In this document: piece by piece, positions 1 to 7,462 of the stretch
Position numbering within the stretch: the first letter of the stretch is position 1
How the letters are laid out: every line of letters starts with the position of its first letter
NCBI GenBank assembly: GCA_030683995.1
Contig: JAUXPH010000026.1
Location: forward strand, 1 to 64,000
Length of the DNA: 64,000 nucleotides
DNA from: Lutibacter sp.
GTDB lineage: Bacteria; Bacteroidota; Bacteroidia; Flavobacteriales; Flavobacteriaceae
Direction: 5' to 3'
Translations under genes and position numbers: made by a program
Notes under the pieces: model-generated
The model's database searches: none
What the model was told of the DNA's origin: nothing
Seen by the model: only the letters and a program-made list of their open reading frames with translations

Positions 1-3
1 GGG

Positions 4-1707
4 CTAAAATCCAGCCGCTTTATCATCGCCTCTATAATCGGCTCCGCCTTCCAGTTTACCGTTTGGCAATCGCAAAATAGCATCCACTTTACCCAAAATT
101 ACCGAATTTTCCTGTTTAATTTGATAGCCTTTTCCCTGTAATTGATTTAGCAGCAAACTGTCAAAGCCTTTCGGTTCAAAAGTCACAACATCAGGCAGCC
201 ATTGGTGGTGAAATCTTGGTGCGTTTACGGCATCCTGCATTCCCATTTTAAATTCATACACATTTAAAATTGTTTGCATCACAGATGTGATGATGGTTGA
301 ACCTCCCGGTGAGCCAACCGACATATAAAACCGATTGTTTTTTTCAACAATGGTTGGCGTCATTGAACTTAGCATTCGTTTTTCGGGAGCAATGGAATTC
401 GCTTCAGCGCCAACCAATCCAAACATATTTGGGGTTCCAGTTTTTGAGCTGAAATCGTCCATTTCATTATTCAAAAAGAAACCGCCTTCTGATACAAACA
501 CTTTGGAACCATAAGCACCGTTTAAAGTGGTGGTTGCAGAAATAGAGTTTCCATATTTGTCAACAATGGAATAATGCGTGGTCTCGTCACTTTCATAACC
601 GGTAATCTTCCCGTGCTGTAAAGTTGAAGAAAGTGTTGCCTTTTCCCATGAAAAACTGGCCATCCTGTTTTTTACATATTTTGATGAGATTAAAGTGTCA
701 ATCGGAATTTTCACAAAATCGGGATCGCCTAAATAAAACGACCTGTCGGCATACGCCCTTCTTTCAGCTTCCGTGAGCAATTGAATCGATTTTAAGGAAT
801 TATGGCCGTAAGAAGCAATATCAAAGGGTTCAATCGCCTTAAAAATTTGTGCGTTGCAAATTCCGCCGCTTGAGGGCGGCGACATGGAAATAATTTTTAA
901 ATCTTTATAAGTAAATTCAATAGGAGTTCTCCATTTTGCTTCGTAGATTTCCAAATCTTTTTTGGTGATAATTCCGCCCAATTTCTGGACATAATTTACC
1001 AGCATCTCTGCCGTTTCTCCTTTGTAAAATCCGTCTCTTCCTAAATCTCGGATTCTTTCTAGCGTTTTTGCCAGCATCACATATTTAATGGTATCGCCTT
1101 CTTTCCAATCATTGTCCAGCATTATTTTGGTACCATTCACTTCCCCAAAAAAATGTCGGGATTCCGCTATTCTTTCCGCTTGTTTTTCAGTGACCACAAC
1201 ACCTTTGTTGGCCAAATCAATGGCCGGCTGAATCAATTCTGAAAAAGGCAAGCTGCCAAATTTTTCGTAAACTTTAAACAATCCGTCAACCGTTCCAGGA
1301 ACGCCAACAGCCATTGCGCCAAACAAACTTTTGCCTTGTATAATATCGCCATTTTCATCCAAATACATATTTTTTGAAGCCGCGAGCGGTGCTTTTTCCC
1401 GGTAATCCAAGGCACCGGTTTTTCCGTCGTTGGTTCTGTAAACCATAAATCCGCCGCCGCCAATATTCCCGGCAAAAGGATAGGCAACTGCCAAAGCAAG
1501 TTCTGTGGCAATCATCGCGTCAAAAGCGTTTCCGCCTTTTTTCATAATGGCTACGCCAATTTTTGAGGCTTCTTCCCGGGCGCTTACCACCATCGCGCTG
1601 TCGGCAATTAATCCGGTGTTTTTATTGGTTTCTGTAGTTTCTATTGTTTTTACTTTGCATTGTGCAAATAGAAAAATAAAGGCGATAAGTGTGATAGTTT
1701 TTCTCAT
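4..1707 (-). CDS. ggt: Gamma-glutamyltranspeptidase (lipoprotein-like)
   Basis: Ntn-hydrolase that cleaves the gamma-glutamyl bond of glutathione and related peptides, acting at the periplasmic side. The 567-residue length is normal for the family. The N-terminus is hydrophobic and ends in FAQC with Cys17, which looks like a lipoprotein signal. The autoprocessing site is visible as DETTHYSIVD; the nucleophile of the small subunit would be Thr377, leaving a 191-residue small subunit. The GSPGGS loop near residue 465 and the NIGGGGF stretch near residue 81 also fit GGT. The start ATG overlaps the stop of the upstream acpH gene by four bases (ATGA), so the two are probably translated together. 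The gene is complete: the TAG stop lies at bases 4-6. Confidence 0.93.
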   Translation of the reverse strand: MRKTITLIAFIFLFAQCKVKTIETTETNKNTGLIADSAMVVSAREEASKIGVAIMKKGGNAFDAMIATELALAVAYPFAGNIGGGGFMVYRTNDGKTGALDYREKAPLAASKNMYLDENGDIIQGKSLFGAMAVGVPGTVDGLFKVYEKFGSLPFSELIQPAIDLANKGVVVTEKQAERIAESRHFFGEVNGTKIMLDNDWKEGDTIKYVMLAKTLERIRDLGRDGFYKGETAEMLVNYVQKLGGIITKKDLEIYEAKWRTPIEFTYKDLKIISMSPPSSGGICNAQIFKAIEPFDIASYGHNSLKSIQLLTEAERRAYADRSFYLGDPDFVKIPIDTLISSKYVKNRMASFSWEKATLSSTLQHGKITGYESDETTHYSIVDKYGNSISATTTLNGAYGSKVFVSEGGFFLNNEMDDFSSKTGTPNMFGLVGAEANSIAPEKRMLSSMTPTIVEKNNRFYMSVGSPGGSTIITSVMQTILNVYEFKMGMQDAVNAPRFHHQWLPDVVTFEPKGFDSLLLNQLQGKGYQIKQENSVILGKVDAILRLPNGKLEGGADYRGDDKAAGF

Positions 1708-2297
1708 ATAGATAATAGTTCTTTGGTTTTTTCGTCAGTAAATGCAATCAAATCATTGAAAAAAGCTGTGAAATCCGATTCAAATTCATCATAATGTTTT
1801 ATTAAATCTTCAATGGCCAAATCCATTTTTGAAATGCCTTTGGTACGTTTGTTCATTCCAATCAAAGTTTTTTCGATTCCGGCAATAGAAGCATAACCAA
1901 CCAACCAGTTATAATCAATCATATAAGGAAGCAATCTTTGCATTTCTGGAGGCAATATTCCAATATTTTCCTGAAAAAATGAATAGACATTTTTGGCGTA
2001 AAGCTCTAAAGGAATTTCTGAATAATTCAACCAGTTCTTGGCTAAAAAATGATCGTATAAAATATCAATGATTACGCCATCATAATGGTCGTAACGTTCA
2101 TGCAAGCGTCTTTTGCTTCTTCTTTCAATTGGATGTGTATCTGTAAAATAGTCTATTTGCCTGTGCAATAAAATCCCTGCCTGAATTTCTTTCGGATAAT
2201 TTTCGTGCTTTTTGCCTTTCACCGCATCCGCAATAAAATTCCCTATCAAAATATTTTTGTTGTCTTTGGAAAGAAATAAATGGGCTAAAAAATTCAT
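1704..2297 (-). CDS. acpH: Acyl carrier protein phosphodiesterase-like protein (DUF479)
   Basis: The 197-residue protein starts MNFLAHLFLS and has the pattern of the AcpH/DUF479 family: GNFIADAVKG, then a histidine/aspartate motif HRQIDYFTDTHP, then FYDH-like YDHFLAKNW. Members of this family remove 4'-phosphopantetheine from ACP in E. coli; activity here is inferred from homology. It is the first gene of a two-gene unit with ggt (four-base ATGA overlap). No functional link between the two products is obvious. A short gap with a terminator separates it from dnaN upstream. Confidence 0.85.
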   Translation of the reverse strand: MNFLAHLFLSKDNKNILIGNFIADAVKGKKHENYPKEIQAGILLHRQIDYFTDTHPIERRSKRRLHERYDHYDGVIIDILYDHFLAKNWLNYSEIPLELYAKNVYSFFQENIGILPPEMQRLLPYMIDYNWLVGYASIAGIEKTLIGMNKRTKGISKMDLAIEDLIKHYDEFESDFTAFFNDLIAFTDEKTKELLSI

Positions 2298-2324
2298 AAA
2301 AGGGATTTAAAACAATAATACAAA

Positions 2325-2348
2325 AAAATCCGCAAAAAGCGGATTTTT
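2325..2348 (-). terminator. Intrinsic terminator after dnaN
   Basis: Perfect 9-base stem AAAATCCGC/GCGGATTTT with an AAAAA loop, with T-runs on either strand. It lies 23 bases after the dnaN stop and between dnaN and acpH, so it ends dnaN transcripts; it could also act in the other direction. Confidence 0.8.
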
Positions 2349-2370
2349 ATATGTTCTATTAAGAATGTTA

Positions 2371-3489
2371 CTAGTTATTCAACATCACAGGCATCACCAA
2401 CATGGTAATAAATTCGCCTTCTTCAATGCCGTCGGCAGGCGTTAAAATTCCTGCCCTGTTTGGCATCGACATTTCAATCAACACATCGTTTGAGTTTAAA
2501 TTGCTCAACATTTCGGTTAAAAAACGTGAATTAAAGCCAATTTGCATATCGTCGCCTTGGTAATCGCAAGCCAAACGCTCTTCAGCTTTGTTTGAGTAAT
2601 CAATGTCTTCCGCAGAAATATTTAATTCTGTTCCAGCCATTTTCAAACGAATTTGGTGCGTGGTTTTGCTTGAGAAAATAGACACACGTTTTACCGAGTT
2701 TAAAAAAGTGCCTCGGTCAACAATCAGTTTATTCGGATTTTCTTTTGGGATAACAGCTTCATAATTAGGGTATTTTCCGTCTATCAATCTACAAACCAAC
2801 ACCACATTGTCAAATATAAATTTCGCATTTGAGTTATTGTATTCGATCGTTACATCACTGTTTGAACCGGCTAAAATTCCCTTCAATAAGTTTAATGGTT
2901 TTTTTGGCATAATGAATTCCGCAGGTTGGTTTGCGGTAACATCAGTTCGTGAATACTTCACCAATTTGTGGGCGTCTGTGGCCACAAAAGTTAAATTATT
3001 TGCATTAAACTGAAAAAACACACCGCTCATCACAGGTCTTAAATCATCGTTTCCTGCGGCAAATATTGTTTTAGAAATCGCTGTAGCCAAAATTTCTCCC
3101 GGAATTGTGGTGCTGCTCGGTGACTCCAACGTAACCGCTTTCGGGAATTCGTTGCCGTCAAAATAAGCCATATCATATTTACCGTGGCTCGAGCTAATTT
3201 CAATAGTGCTGTTTTCCTCAGTCTTGAAAGTCAAAGGCTGGTTTGGAAATGTTTTTAGGGTATCCAGCAACAAACGTGCTGATATTGCTACAGATCCTTC
3301 AGATTCCGATTCCACTTCAATAACAGTGCTCATGATTGTTTCCAAATCCGAAGCCGATATTTTTAATTCGTTTTCTTTTAATTCGAACAAGAAATTATCT
3401 AAAATTGGCAATGTGTTGTTGCTGTTGATAACGCCTCCCAAAACTTGGAGTTGTTTTAATAATTGACCACTTGATACTATAAATTTCAT
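2371..3489 (-). CDS. dnaN: DNA polymerase III sliding clamp (beta subunit)
   Basis: Processivity clamp that holds the replicative polymerase on DNA. The 372 residues span the three repeated clamp domains without gaps. Recognisable stretches are MKFIVSSGQLLKQL at the N-terminus, SARLLLDTLKTFP, the middle-domain FAAGNDDLRPVMSGV, ATDAHKLVKY, and the C-terminal PNRAGILTP followed by MLVMPVML, which forms part of the partner-binding pocket. The gene stands alone, with a TATATTTG element 28 bases upstream of the start (minus strand, bases 3517-3524) and a terminator downstream. There is no dnaA beside it, so this is not a replication-origin dnaA-dnaN locus. Confidence 0.97.
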   Translation of the reverse strand: MKFIVSSGQLLKQLQVLGGVINSNNTLPILDNFLFELKENELKISASDLETIMSTVIEVESESEGSVAISARLLLDTLKTFPNQPLTFKTEENSTIEISSSHGKYDMAYFDGNEFPKAVTLESPSSTTIPGEILATAISKTIFAAGNDDLRPVMSGVFFQFNANNLTFVATDAHKLVKYSRTDVTANQPAEFIMPKKPLNLLKGILAGSNSDVTIEYNNSNAKFIFDNVVLVCRLIDGKYPNYEAVIPKENPNKLIVDRGTFLNSVKRVSIFSSKTTHQIRLKMAGTELNISAEDIDYSNKAEERLACDYQGDDMQIGFNSRFLTEMLSNLNSNDVLIEMSMPNRAGILTPADGIEEGEFITMLVMPVMLNN

Positions 3490-3516
3490 TGATGATTATT
3501 TTAATGGAATGAGTTA

Positions 3517-3524
3517 CAAATATA
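3517..3524 (-). promoter_or_regulatory. -7 element of the dnaN promoter
   Basis: TATATTTG on the minus strand, matching the Bacteroidota -7 consensus TAnnTTTG, 28 bases before the dnaN ATG. No clear -33 TTTG stands at the usual spacing, so the promoter call rests on one element. Confidence 0.45.
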
Positions 3525-3612
3525 TTCTAAATATGTTGTTATAAAAAGATTTTTTATCAACACGTTATCAATATAAAATATGCGGCAATTTTAAGTTGTA
3601 AAAGATGCTTTA

Positions 3613-3718
3613 GGGCGTTCCCCGCCGGCTGGCGGGTCGGGCTTTCGCGGCTCGCTTTTTTTGGTTGCGAAAAGCAACAAAAAAAGAGCTCAAACAAACC
3701 GCTCAATCCCTAACGCAA
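3613..3718 (+). repeat. Interspersed repeat family A, copy 1
   Basis: GC-rich element of about 106 bases in AT-rich intergenic DNA. It starts GGGCGTTCCCCGCCGG, carries a GCC-rich near-palindrome (CCCGCCGGCTGGCGGG), then a T-run facing an A-run, and ends CAATCCCTAACGCAA. Copies in the opposite orientation lie at 19158-19326 and 52886-52976. I recall elements with these ends from many flavobacterial genomes. It has no open reading frame. The rest of the 3490-3908 gap is AT-rich DNA in which I see no gene. Confidence 0.75.
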
Positions 3719-3908
3719 GTCGAATTAATTATGAAAATTAGATAAATGATATTTAAAAATTAAGTACCTCTAATGGTTTCATATAATTTGGGCAATGTAA
3801 AAAAAGAGATTTCTAAGCCAAAGCAATATTTTTACTGAATGTTTCTCGATTTGTACTAAAATTGATTTGCGTATAAAATTTTATAGCGAGTTGATAGCGA
3901 ATTTCTAA

Positions 3909-5000
3909 TTATTTTATATCAAATAGTTTATCTAATTCAGTTTCAATCAAGCCCTTTTCGTATCCTCTCATAATTTTAAAAAGGTTTCCTTCTTTATCAA
4001 TAATAAAACTTGTTGGATATACCTGGACGCCATATTGAGCTACAACTTTGTCTTTGACTCCTCTTAAATTTGAAATGTTTATCCAATCAATACTATCAGC
4101 TTCACTTGATTTTTTCCAAGTTTCGTAATCAACATCAACAGAATAGCTGATAATTACAAAATCTTCATTTTTGTATTTTTCTTTGAGTATTGGAAATTCT
4201 TCTTGATTTTGTTCGTGGCACACCTTACACCAATATGCCCAAAAATCTAAGATGATAACCTTACCATTAAAATCTGAAAGTTTTACTGTATTTCCTTCTA
4301 AATCTTTTGCATTTATATCTAAAAATTTTCCTCCAACCTTTATTTTTTCAATTTCAAAACTATTTTTTAGGGCAATCCCATTTTTTGAATTTTGAAGATT
4401 GTCATCAAGTTTAGCATAAAATAATTGCAAACTGTCTTTCGATACATTATCTTTAAAATATAAAAAGTTGGATAATGAAACTATATTATTTGGACTTTCA
4501 AAAAGGAACGCCAGGTTTTCTTTACGCGTTACTGTTTGATAATCTTTATAGTCAATTTCACCATTTTTCATTTGGTTACTGTACTTTTCACCAATTGCAA
4601 AATATTTTTTGTAAAACTCAGTTAGTTTAGAGCCATTGATTTTAGCATTTTCAAAATCATTAAAATTCCCATTTATTGATAGTTCTCCATTTTCAAGCCA
4701 GAGATAATTTCTTTTTCCCACTTCTGCCTTATAATCGATAATCATAATTTGATATTCGCTCGGTTCGTCAATTTGTCCTTGAAACTTGAAAGAGCCATTT
4801 TGTGAAAGTGTTGAATCAACATTTACTCCATAGAAATTTTGAGCGTCCATTCTAGTTAAAACAACCGTTAAACTGTCTTTAAGATTTTCAATATTTGCTG
4901 TTAAAGTAAATGAATTATTTTTTTCATCATTTAATTTTTTGTCTTGACTAAAACTGTTAGAAATAGTAAGTAAACTTAGAATTATCATTATTTTTTTCAT
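3909..5000 (-). CDS. TlpA-like thioredoxin-fold protein with DUF4369 domain
   Basis: Predicted exported protein of 363 residues with a cleavable signal peptide (hydrophobic stretch up to about residue 18). The N-terminal half (about residues 28-200) looks like a DUF4369 beta-rich domain followed by a helical linker. The C-terminal part (about 225-363) is an AhpC/TSA-Redoxin domain with the redox motif WCKVC (Cys-x-x-Cys) and the cis-proline region QVYPTSF. Such proteins act as periplasmic thiol-disulfide reductases in Bacteroidota; the substrate is unknown. It follows a second TlpA-like gene after 40 bases, probably in one transcript. The DNA is visibly more AT-rich than neighbouring genes such as dnaN. 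Confidence 0.85.
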   Translation of the reverse strand: MKKIMIILSLLTISNSFSQDKKLNDEKNNSFTLTANIENLKDSLTVVLTRMDAQNFYGVNVDSTLSQNGSFKFQGQIDEPSEYQIMIIDYKAEVGKRNYLWLENGELSINGNFNDFENAKINGSKLTEFYKKYFAIGEKYSNQMKNGEIDYKDYQTVTRKENLAFLFESPNNIVSLSNFLYFKDNVSKDSLQLFYAKLDDNLQNSKNGIALKNSFEIEKIKVGGKFLDINAKDLEGNTVKLSDFNGKVIILDFWAYWCKVCHEQNQEEFPILKEKYKNEDFVIISYSVDVDYETWKKSSEADSIDWINISNLRGVKDKVVAQYGVQVYPTSFIIDKEGNLFKIMRGYEKGLIETELDKLFDIK

Positions 5001-5040
5001 AGTATTTTTTATTTATTTGATTGTTTACAATTGTTTTGTA

Positions 5041-5877
5041 TTACTCAGTTAAAGCGGAAGGAGGCGGTGGAACAGACCGCGTTGAAGAATTATCTGAATT
5101 AAGAATCCCTTTATCTGCGAACTCCAAAAAAAGTTCTTTAGAAGTATTGACTACTTTTTTGATTATCCCTTCATTATCAATTATAAAATGTGTTGGATAT
5201 TCACTTATTTTCAATTCCTCATCAAAAAAACTTTTTTCAACCGCAGCAACTTTATAATTAAAAGGTTTTTTTATTAAAAATCTCTTTAATTCATCCTCAG
5301 TATCAAAAGCCAAACTTAGAAAGATAATATCTTCACGATTTTTATATTTGTCAACAAGTTCATTTAACTCAGGAAACTCTGCTACGCAAGCTTTACAATG
5401 AATAAACCAGCATTTTAGAATTATAATTTTTCCCTTTGTGTTTTCATTATTATAAATATCTCCATTCAAATCCGTAATATTAAATGTAGAAAACGCTTCG
5501 CCTTCCATCAAATAATGACTGTAAACAACTTTAGATGTGTTTTTTATAGTGCTCCTTATATCTTTGTCAGAATTATTGTCCAACTTAAATAGTTGGTAGT
5601 AGGTAGTGGCATTTTTTTTATCAATTTTTATTGGGATGAATTCACCTGAAATTAGACTTTGAAAAAAATGACCTTTACTAATGAAATTTGAAGATTCATC
5701 TAATGGAATAAAACTAGAAGAAAGTACGATATTATTACTATGATATTCCCACCAAGCAGGAAAATTTTTACTAATTGCAGTAATGTTAATATTTTGCTGA
5801 ATTTCTTTAGGTTTATCTGAACAACCAAGAAGTAAAAAAATTGAAATAAACAATGTTAGTGAAATGTAATTTTTCAT
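5041..5877 (-). CDS. TlpA-like thioredoxin-fold lipoprotein
   Basis: 278-residue predicted lipoprotein: the hydrophobic N-terminus ends LLLGC, with Cys19 as the likely lipid anchor. The C-terminal half (about residues 130-265) has a thioredoxin fold with the motif CWFIHCKACVAEFPEL, in which CKAC is the redox pair, and a cis-proline region ISEYPTHFII. The N-terminal part has no recognised domain. The C-terminus is a proline-rich tail. It lies directly upstream of another TlpA-like gene. A role as a membrane-anchored thiol oxidoreductase is inferred from the fold; the partner cannot be told from the sequence. Confidence 0.8.
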   Translation of the reverse strand: MKNYISLTLFISIFLLLGCSDKPKEIQQNINITAISKNFPAWWEYHSNNIVLSSSFIPLDESSNFISKGHFFQSLISGEFIPIKIDKKNATTYYQLFKLDNNSDKDIRSTIKNTSKVVYSHYLMEGEAFSTFNITDLNGDIYNNENTKGKIIILKCWFIHCKACVAEFPELNELVDKYKNREDIIFLSLAFDTEDELKRFLIKKPFNYKVAAVEKSFFDEELKISEYPTHFIIDNEGIIKKVVNTSKELFLEFADKGILNSDNSSTRSVPPPPSALTE

Positions 5878-5931
5878 AGCTGATTTATTTTGAATTAGTT
5901 TTTAGATGCTTAAACATTTAGGGTATAAATT

Positions 5932-6807
5932 TTATTTTTCATTTGATTTTGCCAATGAAATTAGCCCGCCCATTGCTCCAAGGTTCATCGAATCTAAAGC
6001 AGAACTTGGAACTATTACCATTGAACCTTTATCTTTTAAACCTTCAAATAGCATATTCATACCGCGAAGATGCAACGCTACTGGATTATTTATATATTGC
6101 TCACTTGCCTTACTGAATTTCTCAGCTATTTCTGTTTCTGCAGTTCCCAGAATAACTCTAGCTCTTCTCTCTCTTTCAGCTTGTGCTTCTTTACTCATAG
6201 CATCTGCTAAAATCTGTGGAATAACTATATCTTTAATACCAACTGTTTGACATGTAATACCCCAAGGATTCGTATTATTGTCTAATATTTTTTGAAGGTC
6301 TTCAGCAATCTTATCTCTATCTTGCAAAATATCTGAGAGGTCATGTTTTCCTATTATTCCTCTAAGTCCAGTTTGAGCAATATAAGAAATCGCTTTTTCA
6401 TACTCTTGTACCTCTAGCGCTGCTTTTTCAGCATCCCAGACGGTCCAATAAACAATGGCATCTACATTTACTGGAACAGTATCTTTAGTTAAAGTTTGTT
6501 CTGCTTTAAAATCTGTTACTCTTACACGTTGGTCAATATAAATATGAATATTGTCAATAATTGGGATTATAAAAAAAATTCCCGGACCTTTTAAGCCATT
6601 ATATTTTCCCATTCGTAAAACAATGGCTTTCTCCCATTGATTCGCAATGTTTATTGAACTAGCTATTAAAAAGGACAGAATTATTAGGGGGATAAGTATA
6701 ATAATGTTAAATAGGTCTAAAAAAAATAAACCAATAAAAATGCTTAATAGAATTATTAGCAATGTTAATGAAATTGGATTGACTAAACTTTTTGTAATTG
6801 TTTTCAT
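5932..6807 (-). CDS. SPFH/slipin (stomatin-like) membrane protein
   Basis: 291 residues with two hydrophobic stretches in the first 55 residues, then a band-7/SPFH domain: EKAIVLRMGKYNGLKGPGIFFIIP, DQRVRVTDF, then the typical slipin run TVPVNVDAIVYWTVWDAEKA. An Ala/Glu-rich region follows (about residues 195-235), containing AQAERERRARVI. Slipins form oligomers on membranes and often partner an NfeD protein, but no nfeD gene lies here. The start overlaps the stop of the upstream GntR regulator by four bases (ATGA), so the regulator probably controls this gene. Confidence 0.88.
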   Translation of the reverse strand: MKTITKSLVNPISLTLLIILLSIFIGLFFLDLFNIIILIPLIILSFLIASSINIANQWEKAIVLRMGKYNGLKGPGIFFIIPIIDNIHIYIDQRVRVTDFKAEQTLTKDTVPVNVDAIVYWTVWDAEKAALEVQEYEKAISYIAQTGLRGIIGKHDLSDILQDRDKIAEDLQKILDNNTNPWGITCQTVGIKDIVIPQILADAMSKEAQAERERRARVILGTAETEIAEKFSKASEQYINNPVALHLRGMNMLFEGLKDKGSMVIVPSSALDSMNLGAMGGLISLAKSNEK

Positions 6808-7178
6808 AATAATTTTTCTTTTTGAAGTTGATTTATAATGTCTTTTATTGAGAAGCCATAACTAAAGGCTATGGTTGTAAATTGAGTACAGATGTCCAGT
6901 AATTTTTTGTTTTTTTCCTTTTCTGATATTTCTATTTGTAAATGACTTATGAAAGTTCCCGTACCTTGTTGCGTTTCTAATATACTTTGTATTTCTAATT
7001 CTTTATAGGCTTTTGCAACCGTATTAAGATTCACTTTTAATTCAACAGCTAAGGATCTTACAGTAGGCAACTGTTCTCCAAGCTTTAAATTTCCAGAGGC
7101 AATCCCAAATTTTATTTGGTCAATAATCTGCCGGTAAAAAGGAGAACCTGATATTGGATCTAGTTTAAAATTAATCAT
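6804..7178 (-). CDS. GntR-family regulator, YtrA type
   Basis: Short GntR regulator with an N-terminal winged helix (SPFYRQIIDQIKFGIASGNL, then LPTVRSLAVELKVNLNTVAKAY) and only a small C-terminal helical region, as in the YtrA subfamily. I use the internal ATG at 7178, giving MINFKLDPISG (124 residues). A longer reading frame would add 14 residues, but these overlap the promoter and operator-like dyad and do not look like family sequence. It forms a two-gene unit with a slipin. YtrA-type regulators usually repress their own operon, which fits the dyad just upstream. Confidence 0.88.
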   Translation of the reverse strand: MINFKLDPISGSPFYRQIIDQIKFGIASGNLKLGEQLPTVRSLAVELKVNLNTVAKAYKELEIQSILETQQGTGTFISHLQIEISEKEKNKKLLDICTQFTTIAFSYGFSIKDIINQLQKEKLL

Positions 7179-7190
7179 TTTATTGTTATA

Positions 7191-7217
7191 TTGTAATAGT
7201 AGTATAGTACAAACATA
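7191..7217 (-). promoter_or_regulatory. Promoter and operator-like dyad of the GntR-slipin unit
   Basis: On the minus strand a TATGTTTG element (bases 7210-7217) matches the -7 consensus. Overlapping it and running downstream over the likely transcription start is an imperfect dyad, TTGTACTA-n6-TATTACAA (bases 7191-7212, seven of eight arm positions paired). This is where a GntR-family repressor would be expected to bind. Confidence 0.5.
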
Positions 7218-7429
7218 CAATAATTTTTGTATATATAAATTTTTAATCCAAAAATATTTAATTTTTTTTGCGAACGTAAGTTAGTATTAAAATTAAACAT
7301 GAGTTTTTTCTTATAAAATTGAATACAATGGTTTATAACATTTATTTCTCAAGTTATAACTTTCTAACTTTTCAGAATACTAATACATTAATACCTTCAT
7401 AAAAAAAAGTGAAGTCTAAAATTTAATTT

Positions 7430-7437
7430 TATATTTG
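7430..7437 (+). promoter_or_regulatory. -7 element upstream of the PIG-L deacetylase gene
   Basis: TATATTTG, matching TAnnTTTG, 25 bases before the ATG of the downstream gene. No convincing -33 TTTG at the normal spacing. Confidence 0.4.
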
Positions 7438-7462
7438 ATTTCTGCTAAAAAATCAAAATTAG

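Noticed and set aside
1233-1711. Open frames on both strands inside ggt
   Set aside because: They lie wholly within the ggt gene in other frames and give low-complexity, Pro- or Cys-rich proteins without family features. The same applies to similar frames inside carB, nifJ, pyrG, mutS2 and others.
2371-3489. A replication origin beside dnaN
   Set aside because: There is no dnaA, and no cluster of DnaA boxes was noticed around dnaN.
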